Part shown: piece after piece, positions 57,537-64,000 of the stretch
Layout: each line of letters opens with the position of its first letter
Numbering within the stretch: the stretch's first letter is position 1
Assembly (NCBI GenBank): GCA_046290575.1
Contig: JBKAGX010000001.1
Location: forward strand, 310,001 to 374,000
DNA: 64,000 nt
Source of the DNA: JANQQJ01 sp046290575
Lineage (GTDB): Bacteria > Pseudomonadota > Alphaproteobacteria > SMXS01
Direction: 5' to 3'
Notes under the pieces: generated by a model
What the model was told of the DNA's origin: nothing
The model's database searches: none
What the model saw: only the letters and a program-made list of their open reading frames with translations
Position numbers and translations under genes: made by a program

Positions 57537-59344
57537 CAGAAGCTCTGTCCGATGCTGATGTAAATCTGGAATGTGTCGTCGCGAGGGCGTGGGTTGATCG
57601 GAAAACCGACGTCCAGACGAATCGGGCCGAAGGCGGTGTAATATCGTAGGCCGATGCCGCCTGCCCAACGCAGCTGGCGTGAGAAATCAGGGTAGGACGC
57701 GTCAAAAACATTGCCGCCTTCGACAAAGGGTACGATGCCCCAGGACTCACTGATCTTGATGCGCAACTCTGCCCCGATTTCGAAAACCGACCGGCCGCCC
57801 AGCGGGTCACCTTCCGCATCGAGTGGACCGACCGCTTGAAACTCATAGCCGCGGATGGAGGCGCCACCGCCAGCGAAGAATCTCTTTGTTGCCGGGACTT
57901 CGCTGGTGCTCGGGCCAACCAGGAACCCGATGCGGGTGCGTGCTGCGGCGACATAACGGGCGCGATCATCCAGCGGCAAATAGAAGCTGCCGGTCAATTC
58001 GACTGTCGTGAAGAAGTCTGCGCCCCCGTCGACCGACAGATAGGGCGTCACGTCGGCGGTTAGCCGCATGCCACGGGTCGGGTCCAGCAGGTCGTTGCTT
58101 CCATCATAGGCAACCAGCGCCGGCACGCCGAAAAGGAAGAACTCGCGGTTCGATTCCTGATCCCTGATGTCGCTATAGGCGAGCTCGCCGCCCAACCGGA
58201 CTTTCCATCGCGGGCTGATCTCCCGCTCAACCGCGCCGCTCAGTTCGCCGGTATACTCCAGAAAGGCGTCCGTATCGTCACGTAGGCCCTCGACACCCAG
58301 GAACAGTTTCTGATCCCGGCGCAAGAAACGGGGTTTGATGAAATCAGTTTGTAGTGACTGCTTCTGTTCGTCGGCCTTGGCGCTTACCAGCAATGTCTCG
58401 CCCCTGCCGCGGAAGTTGCGGTGCTCCCAAAATACTTCGCCGCCAAACCCCTTGCTGGATGAATAGCTGGCGCCAATGCCGATGGTTCTGTGTTCTGCTT
58501 CTTCCACGCGGACGACAACAGGCTGGCGGCTATGTTGATCAAGCGGTCCATCGGTATCGATGGTGATGGACGCGAACAGGTTTTGCTCTACCAGGTCCTG
58601 GCGGAACGCTTCGACCTCGCGCTGATCAAAGGGTTCGCCCGGTTTCCACGGGACTTCCTTCAGCACGACGCCTTCGCGTACGCTTTCCAGCCCCTCAACG
58701 GAGACGTCACCAAACTGGACCCGCGGGCCGGTGTCGATGTCGACCTGGACGTAGACGGTGTTGGTGATGTGGTCGGCCCTCACCCGGCGATTGGTCAGGG
58801 ACACCTGGGGATAGGCGCGTTCTGGCAGGGCGTTGAGAACAGACTGATAGGCCGCAACAATCTCTTCGTTGCGAGAAGGTTTTCCCATGAGCCGATTGGC
58901 GGCGGTCTGGGCCAACTGGGCGATCTCGTCAGAGGACGCGCCCGCACCGGTCAGGTCGATATTGTAGCTGGACACCTTGAAGCGGTCGCCCAGCAGGCCG
59001 CGGATCTGCACCACGATAGGACGTTCGCGGCGCAGGAGGTCGTAACTCAGCCGTGCACCGTAATAACCTTCGCTACGCAGGACGGTTGCAAAGGTCGTCA
59101 AATCACGGGTGATCCGCGCCCGAAGATCCCAGATGGACGAGGGCGGCTCGTCCTTGAACCGGATCAGATCGGCATGATCGCGCAAGATTTTTTCCAGCCC
59201 ACTGTCCTCAAATCCAGAAAATCTGACCTTGTAGGACAGCTCCCGCGCGGCGCGATCGGAATCCTGCGCCCCCGCAGCAGGGGGCACGGTCGTCAGGCCC
59301 AGCACGACGAGGGCGCAACTCAGAACGATGGCGCGCAATGCCAT
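57536..59344 (-). CDS. tamA: TamA, BamA-family outer membrane protein
   Basis: 602 residues. Signal peptide MALRAIVLSCALVVLGL ending near AAGAQ, three POTRA-like regions (for example VRFSGFEDSGLEKIL and DVSVEGLESVREGVVLKEV), then a 16-strand barrel. Barrel marks include SKGFGGEVFWEHRNFRGRGE, FFAGGGASIRGYEF and the terminal YISIGQSF with C-terminal Phe. It works with TamB immediately downstream. Confidence 0.94.
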   Translation of the reverse strand: MALRAIVLSCALVVLGLTTVPPAAGAQDSDRAARELSYKVRFSGFEDSGLEKILRDHADLIRFKDEPPSSIWDLRARITRDLTTFATVLRSEGYYGARLSYDLLRRERPIVVQIRGLLGDRFKVSSYNIDLTGAGASSDEIAQLAQTAANRLMGKPSRNEEIVAAYQSVLNALPERAYPQVSLTNRRVRADHITNTVYVQVDIDTGPRVQFGDVSVEGLESVREGVVLKEVPWKPGEPFDQREVEAFRQDLVEQNLFASITIDTDGPLDQHSRQPVVVRVEEAEHRTIGIGASYSSSKGFGGEVFWEHRNFRGRGETLLVSAKADEQKQSLQTDFIKPRFLRRDQKLFLGVEGLRDDTDAFLEYTGELSGAVEREISPRWKVRLGGELAYSDIRDQESNREFFLFGVPALVAYDGSNDLLDPTRGMRLTADVTPYLSVDGGADFFTTVELTGSFYLPLDDRARYVAAARTRIGFLVGPSTSEVPATKRFFAGGGASIRGYEFQAVGPLDAEGDPLGGRSVFEIGAELRIKISESWGIVPFVEGGNVFDASYPDFSRQLRWAGGIGLRYYTAFGPIRLDVGFPINPRPRDDTFQIYISIGQSF

Positions 59345-59478
59345 GGGCTTGGAAATCTCTCGTTTAAATCGGGTCCGGGACGCTCATGCTTAGCCCACAA
59401 TAGATGGGGTTGCTGAGCTTTTTTGCTACGAACGCTCCAGGATGACAGATCGTTCCAACGGTCAATCCAGTTGCTGTG

Positions 59479-60996
59479 TCAGGCTTTGGCCGGGCCACTT
59501 TGGTCCAGGGTGCGCAGATCCCTCTTTACGATTTTGCCATAGTTGTTTTTCGGTAGCGCGTCGACGAAACGGTAGTCTTTCGGCCGCTTGAAGCGGGCCA
59601 TGTGCTCAAGGCAGTAGGAATCGAGCGCGGCGGTGTCAGGAGAGGCGCCATCGCGGACCACCAGATAAGCCACGACGGTCTCTCCCCATTCGCGGTCAGG
59701 TCTGCCGATGACGGCGGCTTCGGCGATGTCAGGATGATGGACCAGAACTTCTTCCACTTCGCGGGGGTAGATATTGCTGCCGCCGGAGATGATCAGGTCC
59801 TTCGACCGGTCTTTCAGTGTCAGAAAGCCGTCATTGTCAAAGACGCCAAAGTCACCGGTATGAAGCCAGCCGTCTCGTATCGTTTCAGCCGTCGCATCCG
59901 GGTTCTGCCAATAGCCGTTCATCACGGAGTCCCCGCGAACCACCACTTCGCCGATCTCGCCAGCGGGCAGGAAGTTGCCCGTTTCGTTCGCGATACGGAC
60001 GTCGACGGCGCTCTGCGGAATGCCGACAGAGGACAATCGGTCCAGCCAGCGCGGGTGGTTGGTGTCTGCGTGCATGGCCGCGCTTAAAGCGGTGATAGTC
60101 ATCGGGCTTTCGCCCTGGCCATAGAGTTGCGCCAGCTTGGGCCCGAAGCGGTCGATCGCGGCCAGGCTGTCCTCTACATACATCGGGCCGCCGCCATAGA
60201 TGATGGTCTTGAGGTTGTCCGTGTTGCGGTCCTTCTTATAGTCCAGCAGCCGTTTGACCATGGTGGGGGCGGCAAAGAAGACGCTGTCGGGCCACGCGCC
60301 GATCAGATCGAAGATTTCGCCCGGATCAAACCCGGCAGACTCCGGAATGACATGACAACCACCTTGTATGACATGTGCCAGTCCATAGAGTCCCGAGCCA
60401 TGGCTCATCGGCGCGGCATGAAGGATAGAGCGCCACGGCGCTTGCTGGTCCACGTCGGCGAAGTAGCACCAGGACATAACGGCCAGATTGCGATGGCTGA
60501 GAACCGCACCCTTGGGCTGGCCGGTTGTTCCACTGGTGTAAAACAGCCAAGCGGGGTCGCCGGGCATCCGGTCCGCCATGGGCAGCGGGTCTGCGGCGAG
60601 CAGTTTTTCATAGTCCACGCTGCCGGTTTCAATCAGTCGGCTGGTCAGTGGCGCAAGGGTGTCGGTCAGGTCCGGGGTGGCAAAGCTCAACGCCGCACCG
60701 CTGTCCTCCAGAATGAAGGCAAACTCACTTTGGTGAAGCTTGGCGTTGATCGGTACCGCTACGAGTCCGGCGTGCCAGCAGGCATAAAGGAGTTCGATGT
60801 ATTCGGGGCAGTTCTTCAGCGCCAGTGCGACCCGGTCGCCCGGCAGCAGATCGAATCGGGTTCGCAGGCCGCCAGCGATACGCGCCGTTCGGTCGGCCAT
60901 AGCGCCATAAGTCAGGTATGGCGTGCTGCCGATAGCAATCGCGGGCTGATCCCGATAGGCGAGGCCCGAACGGGCCATGTGGCTTGCAATATTCAC
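59479..60996 (-). CDS. AMP-dependent acyl-CoA synthetase
   Basis: 505 residues from GTG 60996. P-loop LFYTSGTTGQPKGAVLSHRN (residues about 150-170), then ELYACWHAGL-like region, LHTGDFGVFDNDGFLTLKDR, and the adenylation hinge SGGSNIYPREVEEVL, with the catalytic Lys in NNYGKIVKRDL. Forms an acyl-CoA from a carboxylic acid, ATP and CoA. Chain length cannot be told; the style is that of medium- or long-chain fatty acid CoA ligases. Confidence 0.94.
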   Translation of the reverse strand: MNIASHMARSGLAYRDQPAIAIGSTPYLTYGAMADRTARIAGGLRTRFDLLPGDRVALALKNCPEYIELLYACWHAGLVAVPINAKLHQSEFAFILEDSGAALSFATPDLTDTLAPLTSRLIETGSVDYEKLLAADPLPMADRMPGDPAWLFYTSGTTGQPKGAVLSHRNLAVMSWCYFADVDQQAPWRSILHAAPMSHGSGLYGLAHVIQGGCHVIPESAGFDPGEIFDLIGAWPDSVFFAAPTMVKRLLDYKKDRNTDNLKTIIYGGGPMYVEDSLAAIDRFGPKLAQLYGQGESPMTITALSAAMHADTNHPRWLDRLSSVGIPQSAVDVRIANETGNFLPAGEIGEVVVRGDSVMNGYWQNPDATAETIRDGWLHTGDFGVFDNDGFLTLKDRSKDLIISGGSNIYPREVEEVLVHHPDIAEAAVIGRPDREWGETVVAYLVVRDGASPDTAALDSYCLEHMARFKRPKDYRFVDALPKNNYGKIVKRDLRTLDQSGPAKA

Positions 60997-61061
60997 CTTT
61001 GATCCCGCGTGACGCTGGTTCTTATGATTGGCCAGTCTGGTGATTGTTCAGTGTCGGCGAA

Positions 61062-61090
61062 TTGACCAACCGTAGCAAACGGGTTAGCGT
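61062..61090 (+). promoter_or_regulatory. candidate promoter of the leader ORF-MFS unit
   Basis: TTGACC (61062-61067), 17 nt, TAGCGT (61085-61090). Good -35 and weak -10. The inverted repeat at 61108-61126 lies just downstream of the expected start, where a repressor could act. Confidence 0.35.
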
Positions 61091-61107
61091 ATCGCTAGAA
61101 CAAATGG

Positions 61108-61126
61108 CGTTTCGATAGACGAAACG
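61108..61126. promoter_or_regulatory. inverted repeat, probable operator or leader hairpin
   Basis: CGTTTCG, 5 nt (ATAGA), CGAAACG: perfect 7-bp arms. It lies between a candidate promoter and the AGGAGG site of a 20-codon leader ORF. Confidence 0.55.
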
Positions 61127-61147
61127 ATTATTCAGGAGGCAGGCCTT

Positions 61148-61210
61148 ATGATTGAGCGCGCACGAGGGTGCCTGACCCAAAGTTTCCTGATCCTGAGCAA
61201 GTTCATATGA
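61148..61210 (+). CDS. 20-codon leader ORF coupled to the MFS gene
   Basis: ATG 61148 stands 8 nt after AGGAGG (61134-61139), the best ribosome site in this region. The 20-residue product is MIERARGCLTQSFLILSKFI. Its stop codon overlaps the MFS start as ATGA (61207-61210). No homologue known to me. It may recruit ribosomes for the MFS gene, whose own site is poor, or act as a regulatory leader peptide. Confidence 0.5.
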   Translation: MIERARGCLTQSFLILSKFI

Positions 61211-62460
61211 GCGAGCCGCAAAAAAGCCTCTACCGGTGGGTCCCCTTTGGCATCGTCAGTGCGCTCTTTCTGTTCATCACCGCGTCGACCTTCACCTCAT
61301 TGGGCGTGGTTTTCCCGTTCATGGTCGAAGAGCTGGGGCTCGACTTTACCCAAGCCGGACTTGGTTTCACGATCCTGGCGCTGATGGTTGGTCTGGCCGG
61401 CCAGTTGCCTGCCTGGACCATCCGCAAAATTGGCATCAAGGGGACGTTTCTCACCGGTGGCGCGTCGATGGGCTTAGGCTTCGGCTTGTTGGCGACGGCA
61501 GAGGGCCTCTACCCTTATCTGGTCGGCGCCGGACTGGCGGGTCTGGGCTATACGCAGCTGGCATCTGTTCCAGGCATCTATGTAATCAATCGCTGGGTGC
61601 CGGATCGTCAGTCATTTGCCATCGGTGCCTATTTCACCATCGGCGGTCTTGGCGGCATCATTGGGCCAAGTATGGTGCCGGCCATTGTCGCGCTGACGGA
61701 CTCCTGGAGGTATCACTGGTGGGTGATGTGCGTATCCGTCGTCGTCTTGTCGATTGGTGCAGCGCTTCTGATTCGCAATATGCCGGCCGGCTATGATGAT
61801 GAGGGTGGAACGCCGCCGCAGGAAGAAAAACTGTCCGCCCGGGTCTACCGGACGAAAGTCAGCTGGACATTCCGGGACGCGGTCCGCACACCGCAATTCG
61901 CGATTATTACCGCCGCCATGACCATGACTCTGTTCGGCGCCGTCAGTCTGAATTCCTGGGCGGTGACCCATATGGGGAATATGGGGGTCTCGATTGCGTT
62001 CGCCGCCGGAGCACTGAGTGCTCACCAGGCTGTTAATGCGTTGTCGCGCGCGCTGGGCGGCGTGTTGGCCACCCGCATCGACCCTAAATGGCTATTGGTT
62101 GCTGCGTTGGGCGCGGAGACCATTGGCATGATCGCACTGGCCTATGCGGACAACCCCTTGACGATCGCCATCTTCGCCATCGGTGAAGGGTTCGGCTACG
62201 GCATGTGCCTGTTTGCGACGGCGATCTTACTGCTCAACTATTTTGGGCCGGACAATAATCCTGAGCTGTTTGGGACGCTGCATCTGTTCACCAGCGTCGC
62301 GGCAGCAGGGCCCGTTTTGGGTGGTTTTTTTGGCGATACCTTCGGAGCGTTCGGCGGCCTGTTCCTGATATATGCGGGTGTGCTCGCCGTGGTTATGGCC
62401 GCGGCCATCTGGATGCGCCCGCCGGTGAAAGCGGACCAGCCAGACATGGCAGGGGACTAA
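61207..62460 (+). CDS. MFS transporter, NarK/OFA-like 12-helix type
   Basis: 417 residues from ATG 61207, coupled to the upstream 20-codon ORF; GTG 61168 in frame is an alternative that lacks a usual membrane-protein start. Twelve membrane segments can be traced, beginning VPFGIVSALFLFITASTF and with VFPFMVEELGLDFTQAGLGF in the first loop. Central loop AGYDDEGGTPPQEEK separates the halves. Substrate unknown. Tail overlaps the ribokinase gene by 4 nt. Confidence 0.9.
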   Translation: MSEPQKSLYRWVPFGIVSALFLFITASTFTSLGVVFPFMVEELGLDFTQAGLGFTILALMVGLAGQLPAWTIRKIGIKGTFLTGGASMGLGFGLLATAEGLYPYLVGAGLAGLGYTQLASVPGIYVINRWVPDRQSFAIGAYFTIGGLGGIIGPSMVPAIVALTDSWRYHWWVMCVSVVVLSIGAALLIRNMPAGYDDEGGTPPQEEKLSARVYRTKVSWTFRDAVRTPQFAIITAAMTMTLFGAVSLNSWAVTHMGNMGVSIAFAAGALSAHQAVNALSRALGGVLATRIDPKWLLVAALGAETIGMIALAYADNPLTIAIFAIGEGFGYGMCLFATAILLLNYFGPDNNPELFGTLHLFTSVAAAGPVLGGFFGDTFGAFGGLFLIYAGVLAVVMAAAIWMRPPVKADQPDMAGD

Positions 62461-63371
62461 CGTTTTCTAAATGCGTCAACTTCCGCCCATGTCGGCAGAT
62501 TGGTGCGCGCGCCTGCCCGGGTGACCGATAAGGACGCAGCAGCGACGCCGATGTCGGCGGCTTGCCGGAACGTCATACCTTGCGACATGGCCGCCGCCAG
62601 AAAGCCGGTGAAGACATCGCCTGCGCCCGTTGTGTCGACAGTTTCAACAACAGGGGCCTTGACGATCTCGGCCGTTTCATTTGTGGCGATGAAACACCCA
62701 CGCGCGCCCAGAGTCAGCGCGACGTGGCCGATGCCGATTTCCAGCAGTGATGCAGCGATGTCCTGCGGACCCCCTGCGACATCGGTTGAAACGCCGGTCA
62801 GTGCCAGGGCCTCCGGTTCGTTTGGTGTGATGACGTCAACGCTGGCAAGACAGTCCAGCCCTTCTGGACGGGCCGGTGCCGGGTTCAGGATGACCGTAGT
62901 GCCATGCTGTTTAGCCAGCCGCACGGCCGCGTTGACGGCGTCGTTGGGGATTTCCAGCTGGACGACCAACAGCCCCGCATCGCGAATGACGGCCTCTGCT
63001 CTTTCGACAAGATCGGGTGTCACGCCATCATTGGCGCCGGGTGCGACGGCGATCGCATTGTCACCGTTCTGATCTACCAGGATCGAGGCAAGGCCGGTGG
63101 TGTGATCGGCAGAACGGATAACGTGATTGCAGTTGACGCCGGCTGCCTCCAGGCTGGTAATCGCCTGCTCGCCGAACGCGTCGGCACCAACCATGCCGAT
63201 CATGGCGACCTCACCGCCTGCGGTGGCTGCTGCGGCTGCCTGATTGGCGCCCTTGCCGCCTTGTGAAATCACGAAGTTGCCGGTGCCCACAACGGTTTCG
63301 TTGCGAGCAGCGATATGGGGTACCCGAATTGTCAGGTCCGTGTTGATGCTGCCGACCACGGCGATCTGCAT
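62457..63371 (-). CDS. rbsK: ribokinase (PfkB family)
   Basis: 304 residues. PfkB signature 1 GGKGANQAAAAATAGGEVAMIG and signature 2 DTTGAGDVFTGFLAAA with the catalytic Asp. N-terminal VVGSINTDLTIRVPHI is also typical. It phosphorylates D-ribose or a close sugar or nucleoside. Divergent from a LacI-type regulator, with a palindromic operator in between. Confidence 0.92.
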   Translation of the reverse strand: MQIAVVGSINTDLTIRVPHIAARNETVVGTGNFVISQGGKGANQAAAAATAGGEVAMIGMVGADAFGEQAITSLEAAGVNCNHVIRSADHTTGLASILVDQNGDNAIAVAPGANDGVTPDLVERAEAVIRDAGLLVVQLEIPNDAVNAAVRLAKQHGTTVILNPAPARPEGLDCLASVDVITPNEPEALALTGVSTDVAGGPQDIAASLLEIGIGHVALTLGARGCFIATNETAEIVKAPVVETVDTTGAGDVFTGFLAAAMSQGMTFRQAADIGVAAASLSVTRAGARTNLPTWAEVDAFRKR

Positions 63372-63440
63372 CAGGCTATCTCCCGCCAGAAGGGACTCAA
63401 GTTCTTTATTGGCACGTCTTGTACCATGAGGCGAAAAAGA

Positions 63441-63452
63441 TTAAACGTTTAA
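63441..63452. promoter_or_regulatory. probable LacI-family operator
   Basis: TTAAACGTTTAA is a perfect 12-bp palindrome with the central CG typical of LacI/GalR-family sites. It lies 69 nt upstream of rbsK and 69 nt upstream of the lacI-type gene, in their shared divergent promoter. Confidence 0.6.
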
Positions 63453-63521
63453 CGTATTGTTAAGTGCTTCCGCCCGCTGCTCATATTGCCGCAACCCCCT
63501 GCTGATCGTAACCACAGGACC

Positions 63522-64000
63522 ATGAAGAAAACGCAACGTCGAAACCGGCCAACCCTGCAGGATATTGCGCGTGAAGCCGGTGTGTCGTCGGCGACCGTTT
63601 CCTACGTCTTGAATGGTACCGGATCCATCAGTCCCGCCGTCCAGAAGCGGGTTCGTGAGACGGCCAGGGCAATTGGCTACCGCGTTAACCACATGGCGCG
63701 GGCCACACGCACCGGCCAGACTCTCAGTATCGGCCTTATTCTGCCGGATCTCAGCAACCCGTTTTTCCCTGAACTGGCGCAGGCTGTTCAAAGTGCGGCG
63801 CGCGACGCCGGCTATGCTGTTTTTCTGGTGGATTCAGAGGGTGCTATCGAAACCGAGCATGATAGCGCAGATGACCTGATCAGGCGTGGCGTTGAAGGCA
63901 TCGTCTGGTGCCCGGCGTCGGAGCATGACAGCCTGGCCGAGTTTCGGGGCGATGTTCCCATCGTCGTCGTCGACCGGCCGTTGCCGCACTATGACACGAT
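63522..64000 (+). CDS. LacI family transcriptional regulator, cut by the window end
   Basis: 159 residues visible from ATG 63522, about half the usual 330 to 350. The N-terminal helix-turn-helix reads PTLQDIAREAGVSSATVSYV followed by LNGTGSISPAVQKRV and the hinge ARAIGYRVNHMARATRTGQT. The sugar-binding domain then opens with SIGLILPDLSNPFFPELAQ. Probably binds the palindrome at 63441-63452 and controls rbsK; the effector may be ribose or ribose phosphate, by analogy with RbsR-type proteins. Confidence 0.93.
   Translation, partial: MKKTQRRNRPTLQDIAREAGVSSATVSYVLNGTGSISPAVQKRVRETARAIGYRVNHMARATRTGQTLSIGLILPDLSNPFFPELAQAVQSAARDAGYAVFLVDSEGAIETEHDSADDLIRRGVEGIVWCPASEHDSLAEFRGDVPIVVVDRPLPHYDT

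Noticed and set aside
61000..61028. TGATCC-N17-TATGAT as a third RpoE promoter upstream of the MFS gene
   Set aside because: The spacing is 17 nt instead of the 18 nt in the other two, it overlaps the start of the acyl-CoA synthetase gene, and the downstream gene has no obvious link to the regulon.

Overview
The window is about 64 kb of high-GC DNA, almost entirely coding, and reads as the chromosome of an alphaproteobacterium. The evidence is an RpoE/ChrR sigma/anti-sigma pair with TGATCC-type promoters, a direct-repeat LexA box (GTTC-N7-GTTC), an MlaE with a fused STAS domain, SirB1- and DUF1365-type proteins, several LLM, PhyH and P450 oxidoreductases, and GTG/TTG starts behind good ribosome sites. 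The order cannot be fixed from the sequence alone. I see no rRNA, tRNA, insertion sequence, prophage or CRISPR array.

Layout. 1-251: end of a DUF924 gene. 370-3910: Mla-type lipid ABC transporter (STAS-MlaE, MlaF, MlaD, PqiC-like lipoprotein). 3974-5234: two secreted proteins (TPR, DUF6134). 5263-12318: a singlet-oxygen-type stress locus. The operon phrB - flavoprotein - DUF1365 - cyclopropane fatty acid synthase faces an rpoE-chrR-SDR operon, and each operon starts with a TGATCC-N18-TAT promoter. 12419-20153: MscS channel, dipeptidase, alcohol dehydrogenase, enone reductase, cold-shock gene with promoter and terminator, LLM oxidoreductase and an alkaline-phosphatase-superfamily enzyme.

20127-25037 is the most novel part: two tandem copies of one cassette. 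Each copy has an ATP-grasp-like protein on the minus strand. Diverging from it are one or two tiny peptides and an HExxH protein resembling the peptide beta-hydroxylase family. The three peptides share a KLLG-x-R-x-x-AV N-terminal block followed by one to several KEG-K units. I read this as an undescribed RiPP (ribosomal peptide) system.

25034-31101: gltBD. 31455-41322: P450, glycosyltransferase, SirB1 protein, tandem PhyH dioxygenases, a palindromic intergenic repeat, P450-ferredoxin pair, MAPEG, zinc alcohol dehydrogenase and YihY. 41386-44184: DUF748 protein and Kazal lipoprotein. 44173-50066: four-gene DNA repair cluster (ligase, SNM1-like exonuclease, Lhr helicase, PdeM) with a LexA box in its divergent promoter. 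50067-53084: DUF3429, SRAP and AsmA. 53193-59344: tamA-tamB. 59479-64000: acyl-CoA synthetase, MFS transporter behind a 20-codon leader ORF, ribokinase and a LacI-type regulator cut by the window end.

Two themes recur: membrane and envelope lipid handling (Mla, DUF748, AsmA, TamAB, fatty-acid modification under RpoE) and damage response (photolyase, RpoE/ChrR, LexA-linked repair cluster, SRAP).
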